Positions 25,640 through 34,295 of a DNA stretch of 36,380 nucleotides are shown here, one piece after another. Source of the DNA: an uncultured Bacteroides sp. (lineage in GTDB: Bacteria > Bacteroidota > Bacteroidia > Bacteroidales > Bacteroidaceae); contig CAMTOQ010000033.1 of assembly GCA_947074205.1 (NCBI GenBank), positions 1 through 36,380 on the forward strand, given 5' to 3'. The first letter of the stretch is position 1. Each line of letters starts with the position of its first letter. The translations under genes and the position numbers were made by a program. The notes under the pieces were generated by a model. It saw only the letters and a list, made by a program, of their open reading frames with translations, had not been told where the DNA came from and made no database searches.

Positions 25640-26644
25640 ATGCACTATATGAGAACTCTATTACTCTGTTTTTTCTTCCTTTTATTTCCCTCTTTTTTTA
25701 TTGTAGCTCAGTCTGGTGGTGCCGCTACTTTGGTCAATGCGAATGAAACCCCTGCTTTTGGTGTAGTCAATCTGTCGGTTTGCAATATGCGCGAAGAGCC
25801 TAAGTTTTGGACCGAGATGGTGACACAAGCTCTTCTGGGTACTCCGGTTCGAATCGTGGATAAGCAAGATTGGGTAAAGATTCAGACTCCCGACGGTTAT
25901 CTGGGGTGGGTGCACCGTACGGCAGTTGTTCCTATGGATAGCCTGCAACTCAATGCTTGGAATAAGTCTGAGAAAGTGATTGTTACCTCGCATGCCGGTT
26001 TTGTCAATAGTGCCCCCTCTAAGAAGTCGGCCACCATTAGTGATGTTGTTGCAGGCGACCGACTAAAATGGCTCTCTACCAAAAAGGGATTTTTTGAAGT
26101 GGAATATCCTAATGGACAAACAGGATGGATCTCAAAGGAATTGGCCATGAAAGAGAGCGATTGGCGGAAGCAGTTGCGACAAGATGAGGCTTCAATTTTG
26201 GAAACGGCCTATACCTTGCTTGGTGTTCCCTATATATGGGGTGGCATGTCATCTAAAGGAATGGATTGTAGTGGCTATGTTCGAAATGTATTGTATATGC
26301 ACGATATAATCATTCCGCGCGACGCTTCTCAGCAAGCCAAAGTAGGTCAACGTGTGGATATAACACCCGATTTCTCCAATCTGCAACCTGGTGATTTGAT
26401 TTTCTTTGGGGCTAAAGCTACGGCAGAAAAAGGAGAGCGCGTTAGCCACGTAGGAATTTCGCTGGGTGGGGCTAAGTTTATCCACTCGCAGGGCTACATA
26501 TATATAAGTAGTTTTTTGCCCGAAGATGAGGAGTACGATGAGTTCAATCTTAACCGTTTGCTCTATGCTCAACGCGTGTTGCCTTATCTTGATAGAGAGC
26601 CTCAAATTACGACGACACTCACTAACGAATTTTATCAATATTGA
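25640..26644 (+). CDS. Exported NlpC/P60 endopeptidase with SH3-like domains (YkfC type)
   Basis: 334 residues (an in-frame ATG at 25649 gives a tidier signal peptide, MRTLLLCFFFLLFPSFFIVAQ). Two SH3-like domains follow (about 40-100, GYLGWVH; about 110-168, NGQTGWIS). An NlpC/P60 cysteine peptidase domain (about 183-318) has Cys210 in MDCSGYV, His270 in SHVGIS and His282 in FIHSQG, plus the YIWGG motif. Domain order matches gamma-D-glutamyl-L-diamino acid endopeptidases that cut peptidoglycan stem peptides (YkfC). The next gene, 27 bases downstream, is a dipeptide epimerase, the same pairing as ykfC-ykfB, so a role in murein-peptide recycling is likely. Confidence 0.9.
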   Translation: MHYMRTLLLCFFFLLFPSFFIVAQSGGAATLVNANETPAFGVVNLSVCNMREEPKFWTEMVTQALLGTPVRIVDKQDWVKIQTPDGYLGWVHRTAVVPMDSLQLNAWNKSEKVIVTSHAGFVNSAPSKKSATISDVVAGDRLKWLSTKKGFFEVEYPNGQTGWISKELAMKESDWRKQLRQDEASILETAYTLLGVPYIWGGMSSKGMDCSGYVRNVLYMHDIIIPRDASQQAKVGQRVDITPDFSNLQPGDLIFFGAKATAEKGERVSHVGISLGGAKFIHSQGYIYISSFLPEDEEYDEFNLNRLLYAQRVLPYLDREPQITTTLTNEFYQY

Positions 26645-26671
26645 TACTTTAAAATCTAAACTCAAAATAAT

Positions 26672-27820
26672 ATGCAAGACAGAAGAGGATTTCTCAAAAC
26701 ACTGGGATTTACCGTTGTAGGTACAGGCGTGTTGGCCAATGAAAAGCTGCATGCTGCGGCGCTAAATAGTGTATCGGTGCTAAGCAATGGTGTGGGTAGT
26801 AAGATGAAGATGACTTTCTATCCCTACGAATTGCAGCTGAATCACGTCTTTACTGTGGCTAGCTTCTCCCGAACAACAACGCCCACGGTGCAACTGCAAA
26901 TAGAATACGATGGACTGGTGGGCTATGGCGAAGCTTCAATGCCTCCCTATTTGGGGGAGTCTATCGAATCTGTGATGGCATTCTTAAAAAAAGTAGACTT
27001 AGGGCAATTCTCTGATCCTTTCTTGTTGGAAGATATCTTGACTTACGTGGATGGAGTAGCTCCAGGCAATCATGCTGCAAAGGCGGCTGTCGATATTGCT
27101 TTGCACGACCTGACGGGTAAGATGATGCAAACTCCCTGGCATAAAATATGGGGGTTGAACAAACAAAACACCCCCTCGACTAGTTTTACAATCGGGATAG
27201 ATAGTGCCGATGTGGTGAAACAGAAAACCTTGGAGGCTGCCGACCGCTTTAATGTGCTTAAGGTGAAGATGGGGCTTGATAACGATAAGGAAATGATTCA
27301 AACTATTCGTCAAGTGAGCAGTTTGCCTATTGCTGTAGATGTAAATCAAGGATGGAAAGATAAACATCATGCACTAGATATGATTCACTGGCTGAAAGAG
27401 CAGGGCATTGTGATGGTGGAACAACCTATGCCCAAAGAGCAGTTGGAAGATATGGCTTGGTTGACGCAGCATAGTCCGCTACCTACTTTTGCTGATGAGT
27501 CGCTACAGCGCCTTGGGGATGTGAGTAAGATGAAAGGTCTCTTCTCGGGTATTAATATTAAATTGATGAAATGTACCGGTATGCGCGAGGCTTATAAGAT
27601 GATGAACTTGGCTCGTGCATTAGATATGAAAGTGATGATAGGCTGTATGACGGAGACATCTTGCGCTGTGTCGGCTGCGGCGCAACTCTCACCGGGAGTC
27701 GATTTTGCTGATCTGGATGGTAATCTTCTTATCGGAAACGACCTCTATAAGGGGATGGAGATAATTGATGGAAAGATAACCTTAAATGATGCCCCCGGCT
27801 TAGGCGTAATTAAGATATAA
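26672..27820 (+). CDS. Dipeptide epimerase (enolase superfamily) with twin-arginine-like leader
   Basis: 382 residues. The catalytic domain has the epimerase set Lys197-x-Lys199 (LKVKMG), Asp223 (VDVNQGW), Glu250 (VEQPMP), Asp275 (FADESL) and Lys297 (INIKLMK), typical of L-Ala-D/L-Glu and related dipeptide epimerases (YkfB group). Residues 1-30 read MQDRRGFLKTLGF followed by a hydrophobic stretch and ANEKLHAAA, which resembles a twin-arginine signal. E. coli YcjG-type epimerases are cytosolic, so the leader suggests a periplasmic enzyme acting next to the exported endopeptidase upstream. Exact dipeptide specificity cannot be read from the sequence; some Bacteroides homologues prefer hydrophobic or Pro-Glu substrates. 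Confidence 0.88.
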   Translation: MQDRRGFLKTLGFTVVGTGVLANEKLHAAALNSVSVLSNGVGSKMKMTFYPYELQLNHVFTVASFSRTTTPTVQLQIEYDGLVGYGEASMPPYLGESIESVMAFLKKVDLGQFSDPFLLEDILTYVDGVAPGNHAAKAAVDIALHDLTGKMMQTPWHKIWGLNKQNTPSTSFTIGIDSADVVKQKTLEAADRFNVLKVKMGLDNDKEMIQTIRQVSSLPIAVDVNQGWKDKHHALDMIHWLKEQGIVMVEQPMPKEQLEDMAWLTQHSPLPTFADESLQRLGDVSKMKGLFSGINIKLMKCTGMREAYKMMNLARALDMKVMIGCMTETSCAVSAAAQLSPGVDFADLDGNLLIGNDLYKGMEIIDGKITLNDAPGLGVIKI

Positions 27821-27941
27821 GCAATAGTAAACTGTTTCATGCATCGTGAAATATTCGATTGACTTTTATTTAATTCTTGTTGTGGGCTTATGATTTAACA
27901 TCCTCAAACCCTTTTAAAGTCTAAATTATTACTATTCTAGG

Positions 27942-28066
27942 GTTAACCGCTGTTAAGTCGCTTTCTTCTGTGTTAAAATAGAGAAAAAATAACTCTCCAT
28001 TGTGTGTCGAATAATCTATTATCTCTAATTTAACGTCAGAAAGTTAAATTAACTCGAAAGATTAAC
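27942..28066 (+). promoter_or_regulatory. Cluster of GTTAA/TTAAC motifs upstream of htrA
   Basis: GTTAA occurs at 27942, 27952 and 27972, that is 10 and 20 bases apart. TTAAC copies lie at 28030, 28049 and 28062, and the 13-base palindrome AGTTAAATTAACT at 28042-28054. No TAnnTTTG promoter is visible in this 273-base gap, so htrA may use another sigma factor. Regulatory role is inference. Confidence 0.35.
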
Positions 28067-28093
28067 ATATTAAGAACATAAATAAGGAATCGT

Positions 28094-29632
28094 ATGAAAC
28101 AGACTATTAAAAATGTTTTGGGAATAGGATCTTTGGTATTGCTTTGTTCGGGTGTGGCAGGTGTCACAGCTTACAAGGTAGCGCAGATGAGTAATGAAAA
28201 CTCTGCTAGCGGGCTTGCTCTTTTTCAACAAAATCCGGCATCTTCGATAATGGCTTCAACTTATGAGGCCCATCAGTCTCAGCCCGTCGATTTGACACAG
28301 GCTGCTGAGAACTCTCTTCATGCAGTGGTGCATATTCAGTCTACACAGCAGGCTAAGCAACAAGTGGGACAGTCGCAGATGGATCTTTTTGACTTTTTCT
28401 TTAATAATGGTCCTAGAGGTCAACAGCAACAAGCGCAACCACGTGTGGGATTTGGTTCGGGTGTTATCATCTCGAAAGATGGTTATATAGTAACCAATAA
28501 TCATGTGATTGATGGAGCGGATGAGATAACAGTGAAGCTGAATGACAATCGTGAGTTTAAAGGTCGTCTTATTGGTGCCGATCCTAGCACAGACTTGGCG
28601 CTTATCAAAGTGGAGTCTTCGGATGATCTGCCAACTATCCCGGTGGCCAACTCAGACCATTTGAAGGTAGGAGAGTGGGTGCTTGCTGTAGGTAATCCAT
28701 TTAACTTAAACTCAACGGTGACTGCAGGTATTGTAAGTGCAAAAGCTCGTACGCTTGGTGTTTACAATGGTGGAGTAGAGTCTTTTATTCAAACTGACGC
28801 TGCGATTAACCGTGGTAACAGTGGTGGTGCATTGGTCAATGCTAAAGGTGAGTTGGTAGGTATCAATTCAGTGTTGTCTTCGCCAACCGGAGCTTATGCG
28901 GGTTATGGCTTTGCTATCCCTACTACTATTATGACCAAGGTGGTGGGTGACTTGAAAGAGTTTGGTACTGTGCAACGTGCTTTGCTAGGTATTCGTGGTG
29001 CTTCGCTAGGTGGCAACTTAATGGAGGATCAGCAAGCTATTGATCAAAGTGGAACTACATTGCGCGACAAGGCCAAAGAGTTTGGTGTAAGTGGTGGCGT
29101 GTGGGTACGCGAAATTGTTGACGGTGGTTCTGCTGCCGGTGGCGACATCTTTATCGATGATGTGATTGTTGGTTTGAATGATAAGAAGGTAAACAACTTT
29201 GCTGATCTGCAAGAGGCTTTGTCTCAGTTCCGTCCCGGTGACAAGGTGAATGTTACTTTGATGCGCAATAAGAAAGAGAAGACAGTAAGTGTGGTGCTGA
29301 AAAATGAACAAGGTAATACTAGTATCATTAAAGATGCAGGTATGGATGTTTTAGGTGCTGCCTTCCGCCCATTGCCCGATGATTTGAAGAAGCAATTGAA
29401 ATTGGGCTATGGTTTGCAGGTAACTGGCGTGACTAGCGGTAAGATGTCAAGTGCAGGCGTTCGTAAGGACTTCATCATCTTGAAGGCTAATGAGCAACCT
29501 CTGCGTACTGTAGAAGACTTGGAAACTGTGATGAAGAATGCAGTGAAATCTACTAATCCGGTGCTGTTCTTGTCGGGTGTTTATCCATCTGGAAAACGCG
29601 GTTTCTTTGCTGTTGATCTGACTCAAGATTAA
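28094..29632 (+). CDS. degP: Periplasmic serine protease, Do/HtrA/DegP family
   Basis: 512-residue protease-chaperone for misfolded envelope proteins. The N-terminus is a hydrophobic signal or anchor (about 9-31). The trypsin-like domain has the full catalytic triad: His137 (TNNHVID), Asp167 (STDLALIKV) and Ser243 (GNSGGAL). Two PDZ domains follow (about 295-395 and 415-512). In front of the protease domain is a Gln-rich segment (QQQQAQ around 110-115) in the LA-loop region. Single gene with its own terminator. The upstream region lacks the housekeeping promoter pattern and carries phased GTTAA motifs, consistent with stress control but not proven. Confidence 0.93.
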   Translation: MKQTIKNVLGIGSLVLLCSGVAGVTAYKVAQMSNENSASGLALFQQNPASSIMASTYEAHQSQPVDLTQAAENSLHAVVHIQSTQQAKQQVGQSQMDLFDFFFNNGPRGQQQQAQPRVGFGSGVIISKDGYIVTNNHVIDGADEITVKLNDNREFKGRLIGADPSTDLALIKVESSDDLPTIPVANSDHLKVGEWVLAVGNPFNLNSTVTAGIVSAKARTLGVYNGGVESFIQTDAAINRGNSGGALVNAKGELVGINSVLSSPTGAYAGYGFAIPTTIMTKVVGDLKEFGTVQRALLGIRGASLGGNLMEDQQAIDQSGTTLRDKAKEFGVSGGVWVREIVDGGSAAGGDIFIDDVIVGLNDKKVNNFADLQEALSQFRPGDKVNVTLMRNKKEKTVSVVLKNEQGNTSIIKDAGMDVLGAAFRPLPDDLKKQLKLGYGLQVTGVTSGKMSSAGVRKDFIILKANEQPLRTVEDLETVMKNAVKSTNPVLFLSGVYPSGKRGFFAVDLTQD

Positions 29633-29690
29633 TAGCTAATCTCTTGCGCCAAAGCAAGAAGTTGAAATATAAGCTAAGAAAATAGAAAAT

Positions 29691-29730
29691 GAAGGTTGTC
29701 GCACAACACGACAACCTTCTTCTTTGTTTT
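29691..29730 (+). terminator. htrA terminator
   Basis: Perfect 11-bp stem GAAGGTTGTCG/CGACAACCTTC with a seven-base loop, then TTCTTTGTTTT. Confidence 0.88.
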
Positions 29731-29768
29731 GTAGTAGCTAAAAGTGTGAAGAAATTTATGTTAAATGC

Positions 29769-29799
29769 TTGCTTCACCCAGCTATTTTATCTATTTTTG
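29769..29799 (+). promoter_or_regulatory. Promoter of the primary sigma factor gene
   Basis: TTG (29769-29771), 20 bases, then TATTTTTG (29792-29799). The predicted start near 29805 gives a leader of under 20 bases and places the in-frame ATG at 29765 upstream of transcription. Confidence 0.7.
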
Positions 29800-29821
29800 C
29801 CCACCAAATCTGTTTTATAGA

Positions 29822-30682
29822 ATGAGACAACTAAAGATAACAAAAAGTATAACCAACAGAGAGAGTGCTTCTCTTGATAAGTATTTGCAAGAAATTGGTC
29901 GCGAAGACCTTATTACTGTTGAGGAAGAAGTAGAATTGGCGCAACGAATCCGTAAGGGTGACCGTGTGGCTTTGGAAAAGTTGACACGTGCAAATCTTCG
30001 TTTCGTGGTTTCTGTTGCTAAACAATACCAAAATCAAGGCTTGAGTTTGCCCGACTTGATTAACGAGGGTAACCTAGGTTTGATTAAGGCTGCTGAGAAA
30101 TTTGATGAGACCCGTGGTTTCAAATTTATCAGTTATGCGGTGTGGTGGATTCGTCAGTCAATCCTTCAGGCTTTGGCTGAGCAGTCGCGTATCGTACGTT
30201 TGCCTCTTAACCAGGTTGGCTCATTAAACAAGATTAGTAAGGCTTTCTCGAAGTTTGAACAAGAGAATGAACGTCGCCCTTCGCCCGAGGAACTAGCTGA
30301 TGAGCTGGAAATTCCTGTAGATAAGATCTCGGATACCTTGAAGGTTTCTGGTCGTCATATTTCTGTGGATGCTCCTTTTGTGGAAGGTGAAGATAACAGC
30401 TTGTTGGATGTTTTGGTGAACGATGATTCTCCAATGGCTGACCGTTCGTTGGTAAATGAATCGTTGGCTCGCGAGATTGACAGAGCTTTGTCTACATTGA
30501 CAGACCGTGAGAAAGAAATCATTCAGATGTTCTTTGGTATTGGTCAGCAAGAGATGACTCTAGAAGAGATTGGTGATAAGTTTGGCTTGACACGCGAACG
30601 TGTACGTCAGATTAAAGAAAAGGCAATTCGTCGTTTGCGTCAAAGCAATCGTAGCAACCTTTTGAAGTCTTACTTGGGATAA
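29822..30682 (+). CDS. rpoD: Primary RNA polymerase sigma factor, Bacteroidetes type
   Basis: 286 residues from the ATG at 29822 ([15 protein letters not shown]). Contains region 1.2 ([15 protein letters not shown]), region 2 ([37 protein letters not shown] and the [13 protein letters not shown]-melting segment), region 3 (RLPLNQ...[12 protein letters not shown]) and region 4 ([16 protein letters not shown] and the helix-turn-helix [27 protein letters not shown]). Region 1.1 and the long non-conserved region are absent, as in the known B. fragilis primary sigma factor of the same length. It is the factor expected to read the TTTG / TAnnTTTG promoters seen throughout the window. Single gene. 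Confidence 0.94.
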   Translation: MRQLKITKSITNRESASLDKYLQEIGREDLITVEEEVELAQRIRKGDRVALEKLTRANLRFVVSVAKQYQNQGLSLPDLINEGNLGLIKAAEKFDETRGFKFISYAVWWIRQSILQALAEQSRIVRLPLNQVGSLNKISKAFSKFEQENERRPSPEELADELEIPVDKISDTLKVSGRHISVDAPFVEGEDNSLLDVLVNDDSPMADRSLVNESLAREIDRALSTLTDREKEIIQMFFGIGQQEMTLEEIGDKFGLTRERVRQIKEKAIRRLRQSNRSNLLKSYLG

Positions 30683-30703
30683 TAGCAAGATAATCATATA
30701 AAA

Positions 30704-30748
30704 AGAGAGCGGGTATAAGTGTAGTCTTATTGCGCTCTCTATTTTTTT
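30704..30748 (+). terminator. rpoD terminator
   Basis: AGAGAGCG (30704-30711) pairs with CGCTCTCT (30733-30740), with an inner ATAAG/CTTAT pairing, followed by ATTTTTTT. Confidence 0.88.
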
Positions 30749-30759
30749 ATCTATATTTG
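30730..30759 (+). promoter_or_regulatory. Promoter of the exported 136-residue protein gene
   Basis: TTG (30730-30732), 19 bases, then TATATTTG (30752-30759). The -33 part lies inside the rpoD terminator hairpin. The leader would be about 15 bases. Confidence 0.7.
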
Positions 30760-30780
30760 TCGCATTAAAAATATTTTATA

Positions 30781-31191
30781 ATGAAATACGCAAAAATACT
30801 TATTACCTTCCTTTTGGTATTTGTCGCATCTTCGGCTGTATCAGCGCAGAAAAAGGATAAAGTTAAAGATGTATATGCTTTTGGTGTAGCTGCCTCTTTT
30901 ACTGACTCTGTGGTGTTTTATACTCCTGTACAGGTGCTCGATGGTGTGGCGCTAGATAAGAATGGTTTTCTGCCCAATCGTGAGCTGTATAGCTATCAGC
31001 TTAAAAACTACTTCGAAAATGAGATGAATCAGCCCAATCGCGTTTGTATGATCTATTTCTCAAATAATAAAACTAAACTAGAAAAGAGTAGAACAAAGCT
31101 TCTTGCTAAATATCGCAAGAATAAGTCTAGCTTGTTCGAAGAATTGCCACAAGATAAATTTAAATTTACCAAACCCGATTTGGGAGAGTAA
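30781..31191 (+). CDS. Exported conserved protein of unknown function
   Basis: 136 residues with a clear signal peptide (MKYAKILITFLLVFVASSAVSA, cleavage before QKK). The mature part has no membrane segment or cysteine pair; it reads DVYAFGVAASFTDSVVFYTPVQVLDG, then LPNRELYSYQLKNYFENEM, FSNNKTKLEKSRTKLLAKYRK and a short acidic end. The Lys-rich helix and a Tyr-containing N-terminal strand pattern resemble small secreted Bacteroidales proteins that I cannot name. Single gene with its own promoter (30730-30759) and terminator (31211-31254), so it is very likely expressed. I do not recognise the family. Confidence 0.8.
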   Translation: MKYAKILITFLLVFVASSAVSAQKKDKVKDVYAFGVAASFTDSVVFYTPVQVLDGVALDKNGFLPNRELYSYQLKNYFENEMNQPNRVCMIYFSNNKTKLEKSRTKLLAKYRKNKSSLFEELPQDKFKFTKPDLGE

Positions 31192-31210
31192 ATAGCTAAT
31201 AGATATAACG

Positions 31211-31254
31211 AATGAAGCCACCTCGCATTTAGTAGAGGTGGCTTCATTGTTTTG
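31211..31254. terminator. Bidirectional terminator between the exported-protein gene and cydB
   Basis: Perfect 14-bp stem AATGAAGCCACCTC (31211-31224) / GAGGTGGCTTCATT (31235-31248) with a ten-base loop; GTTTTG follows on the plus strand. It lies 11 bases beyond the cydB stop. Confidence 0.85.
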
Positions 31255-31265
31255 TATGCTATCTT

Positions 31266-32414
31266 TTAGTAAGAATCGTTGTTACCATTCAGTTCGTTGT
31301 CTGTAATCTTTCGACTATCAATTTTTCGCCAAGTATAAAAGATGTAGCAAAGTACAAATGGTACCCATATTGAAACCCAAGCCATCGTCCTTAAGGTAAA
31401 CTCACTAGAAGAGCTGTTTTCTATGGTGAGTGAATTCTGGATATTGGCAAGCGATGGGTAATAAGCAGTGTTGTTGTAGCCTGCAATAAGTAGAAGTCCT
31501 AAAACGGTTAGCACTGTGCCAATTCCCGCATACCAGATCCCTTTGTCGAATGAAGCTTTGAAAATGGTGCGGATAATGCCAAATAGAACGAGTACGACTC
31601 CAATAAGGAATACGATAAGAAGTATTGGCATCTCTATGAAGTTAATCAAGTACTTATGTGGTTGTAGATATACCTCGTTTGTCTCTGGGTTCACTGCGTA
31701 TCCGTCTGCTATAAATGTTCTTATCAAAAAGGCGAGAAAGAATACTAAGAAGAGGGAGGTGCTGATAACAATGGCACGTCTACAACGTTTGGCTAGATCG
31801 GCATCATCTATGTTGTTGATGAAATAAAGCATTCCTAGTACGCGTGCTAGAAAGAAAACCGCCAAGCCTAAGCACCAGTTCCAAATATTACCAAATGCCT
31901 CTAAACCGTGGGCGGCGCTTGTCCATTGGCTCACTGTAAGGTCGGATAGATTCCCAATATTGGAACGATCCATGGTGAAGTCGGCTCCTGTAAAAAACAT
32001 TGCCACTGCTACACCGAGGAAGAGGGGGCCAATCACTCCATTGATAACCAAACATGCCTGATAGGTGGTTTTACCCAATAAATTGCCCATCTTGTTTTGA
32101 AACTCATAGCTAACGGCCTGAATCACGAAACTAAAGAGTATTATCATCCACAGCCAGTAGGCTCCTCCAAAGCTAGTACTATAGAATACGGGAAAGGAGG
32201 CGAAGAAAGCTCCTCCAAATGTAACCAGAGTGGTAAACGTAAACTCCCATTTGCGGCCTGTTGAGTTGACAAGTAGACGTCGCTGGTCGTCTGTTTTGCC
32301 CAAGCAGAAAAGTGTGGAGTTGCCGCCCTGTACAAACAGCAAGAAAACGAGCAGTGCACCAAGAAGTGAGATGATGAACCACCAATAGTGCTGAAGAAGT
32401 TGGTATGTTGTCAT
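31266..32414 (-). CDS. cydB: Cytochrome bd quinol oxidase subunit II
   Basis: 382-residue integral membrane subunit of the high-affinity oxidase that reduces oxygen to water with electrons from quinol (menaquinol here). Begins MTTYQLLQHYWWFIISLLGALLVFLLFVQGG, followed by RRLLVNSTGRKWEFTFTTLVTFGGAFFASFPVFYSTSFGGAYW, a CydB signature. About nine hydrophobic helices in all, ending with a helix that contains WVSIWVPFVLCYIFYTW. It starts 17 bases after the cydA stop. Bacteroides use this oxidase to consume traces of oxygen (nanaerobic growth). Confidence 0.94.
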   Translation of the reverse strand: MTTYQLLQHYWWFIISLLGALLVFLLFVQGGNSTLFCLGKTDDQRRLLVNSTGRKWEFTFTTLVTFGGAFFASFPVFYSTSFGGAYWLWMIILFSFVIQAVSYEFQNKMGNLLGKTTYQACLVINGVIGPLFLGVAVAMFFTGADFTMDRSNIGNLSDLTVSQWTSAAHGLEAFGNIWNWCLGLAVFFLARVLGMLYFINNIDDADLAKRCRRAIVISTSLFLVFFLAFLIRTFIADGYAVNPETNEVYLQPHKYLINFIEMPILLIVFLIGVVLVLFGIIRTIFKASFDKGIWYAGIGTVLTVLGLLLIAGYNNTAYYPSLANIQNSLTIENSSSSEFTLRTMAWVSIWVPFVLCYIFYTWRKIDSRKITDNELNGNNDSY

Positions 32415-32431
32415 TGTTTTGAATTTTTAGA

Positions 32432-34000
32432 TTAGTAACTTGGGGTTTGGTCAATAGCTTCAGGGCCTTTCTTTATTACTTTTAGCAGGATACGTATACC
32501 TGCTATCAGCATGATGGTGAATAGGACAAGGAAGATGCAGAACGTCACAATCACCGAGGAGGTGTTGAGCTTCGAAACGGCTGCCCAAGTGGGTAGAAGT
32601 TCGTGAATGGCCCAAGGCTGACGACCGCACTCTGCTACCACCCATCCACACATGCCGCAGACATAGGCAAACGGTATGCTCCACAGTGCCACGTACTGCA
32701 ACCAGCGTATATTTTCCATCTTCTTGCGATAGACTAATATTATCACCACGATAAAGAAAAGGATGAAATAGAGGCCTAAACCTACCATTACGCGGAAAGT
32801 ATAGAACACTAGCGGCACGTTTGGAATCACTTGTTGCGGATTTTCTACGTAGCCATAGCCGAAGTATTTCACGTTAGCATCCAATACTGTGCGTGCGCTA
32901 TCCATTACTGCTTGGTCGTTGGCGGCTTTTGCCTTCCTAAATGCATCGAACGATGCAATGGCCGTTTTTCCCATCTCCATTCGCTCGAATACCGATATTG
33001 GCTTTTCTCCATCGGCTGTCGTGTAATCTCCATTGATGATGTTGCTGATGCCAGGTACATAAGCGTCAAACTTCCTCTCGGCTAAGAGGGAGAGTAGTTG
33101 TGGTATTTCAAACTTGAAGATAAATGGATCCTTATTATCGTCGTATGACTTCTTTTCGGGGTTTAGTACACCGATAACTACAAGCCCGGCGCCTTTTTCG
33201 CCCTCGTAATAACCTTCCATAGCGCCCAGCTTGATAGGCTGTGTTTGAGCAACCTGGTAGGCAGAGCCGTCACCGGTATACCCAACAAGGAGTGCTCCTA
33301 CTAACCCTACAATAGAGGCCACTTTAATGCTTCTGATGGCAAACTCTTGATCTCTTTTCTTTAGAAGATACCAACAGCATATTCCAACAGCAAAAACACC
33401 GGCTAATACCCATCCGCTTAATACGGCATGGAAAAACTTCATTACTGCAATGGGAGATAAGGCTACTTCAAAGAAGTTGACCATTTCGTTTCTGGCTGTA
33501 TCGGGATTGAAGTACATTCCCACGGGATGTTGCATCCATGCATTGGCTACTAATATCCACCAAGCTGATATGGTTGCCCCAAGTCCTGTGAGCCATGTAG
33601 AAGCTAGGTGAAACCCTTTGCTTACTTTGGTCCATCCAAAGAACATTACGGCGATGAAAGTGGCCTCCATGAAGAAAGCAACTATTGCCTCAATGGCTAA
33701 TGGAGCACCAAAAATATCGCCTACAATAAATGAGTAGTTGCTCCAGTTCGTTCCAAACTGGAATTCGAGTATGATACCGGTAGCTACACCTACGGCGAAA
33801 TTGATACCGAATACCTTCATCCAGAACATAGCTGTCTGTTTCCATTTTTCGTCTCCGGTTTTGTAATAGATACTCTCCATGATGGCCATAATAACAGCTA
33901 GCCCTAAGGTTAGTGGAACGAATATCCAGTGATAAAGGGCTGTTAATGCAAACTGTCCACGCGACCAATCTACTAGGGAAAAGTCAAATGTTTCTGTCAT
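32432..34000 (-). CDS. cydA: Cytochrome bd quinol oxidase subunit I
   Basis: 522-residue heme-bearing subunit. Near the N-terminus QFALTALYHWIFVPLTLG carries the heme b595 ligand region (His24), WMQHPVGMYFN follows at about residue 165, and the conserved GRQPW motif is near residue 455 (VAECGRQPWAI). The periplasmic quinol-binding loop (about 255-350) contains LAERKFDAYVPGI and is diverged from E. coli. Nine membrane helices expected. Second gene of the DUF4492-cydA-cydB operon; it follows the small gene by 40 bases. Confidence 0.95.
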   Translation of the reverse strand: MTETFDFSLVDWSRGQFALTALYHWIFVPLTLGLAVIMAIMESIYYKTGDEKWKQTAMFWMKVFGINFAVGVATGIILEFQFGTNWSNYSFIVGDIFGAPLAIEAIVAFFMEATFIAVMFFGWTKVSKGFHLASTWLTGLGATISAWWILVANAWMQHPVGMYFNPDTARNEMVNFFEVALSPIAVMKFFHAVLSGWVLAGVFAVGICCWYLLKKRDQEFAIRSIKVASIVGLVGALLVGYTGDGSAYQVAQTQPIKLGAMEGYYEGEKGAGLVVIGVLNPEKKSYDDNKDPFIFKFEIPQLLSLLAERKFDAYVPGISNIINGDYTTADGEKPISVFERMEMGKTAIASFDAFRKAKAANDQAVMDSARTVLDANVKYFGYGYVENPQQVIPNVPLVFYTFRVMVGLGLYFILFFIVVIILVYRKKMENIRWLQYVALWSIPFAYVCGMCGWVVAECGRQPWAIHELLPTWAAVSKLNTSSVIVTFCIFLVLFTIMLIAGIRILLKVIKKGPEAIDQTPSY

Positions 34001-34040
34001 AATCAGTATAGAATTAAATGGTTATAAATTATCTGTTATC

Positions 34041-34274
34041 CTATTCAGGTTGTTCGTTTTGTGGAACTCTGTCGATTAGTTCGTTGCTAACAAAGCTGCT
34101 TTTGGCATCTTTGTCGGGGAGATCTTTAAAGTAATTGGGAAAGAAGAATAATTTAAGAATGAAAAACATGATAAAAAGCTTGGTGAGTATGATAACCCAC
34201 AATATTCGGCCGAGGGTCATGTTTCTGAAGCCGTCGTAATACAAATCCCAGATTTTAAGAAGAGTCTTTTTCAT
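34041..34274 (-). CDS. DUF4492 small membrane protein of the cytochrome bd operon
   Basis: 77 residues from the ATG at 34274 (MKKTLLKIWDLYYDG). An upstream in-frame ATG at 34298 would fall inside the -7 element, so it is rejected. The DUF4492 core KIWDLYYDGFRNMTLGR is followed by a single membrane helix (about 24-46, ending FFFP) and a charged, hydrophilic tail. It leads the cyd operon, a position typical of this family in Bacteroidetes. By position and size it could be an oxidase accessory subunit analogous to CydX of E. coli, but there is no sequence similarity to rely on and this is inference. Confidence 0.88.
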   Translation of the reverse strand: MKKTLLKIWDLYYDGFRNMTLGRILWVIILTKLFIMFFILKLFFFPNYFKDLPDKDAKSSFVSNELIDRVPQNEQPE

Positions 34275-34295
34275 GGCCAATGATTTTGTAATACT

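Noticed and set aside
27836..27858. Hairpin TTTCA/TGAAA as terminator of the epimerase gene
   Set aside because: Only a five-base stem around ATGCAT and no T run; too weak to support.
29765..29821. Upstream ATG for the sigma factor
   Set aside because: It lies ahead of the predicted transcription start and encodes residues unlike any sigma factor N-terminus.
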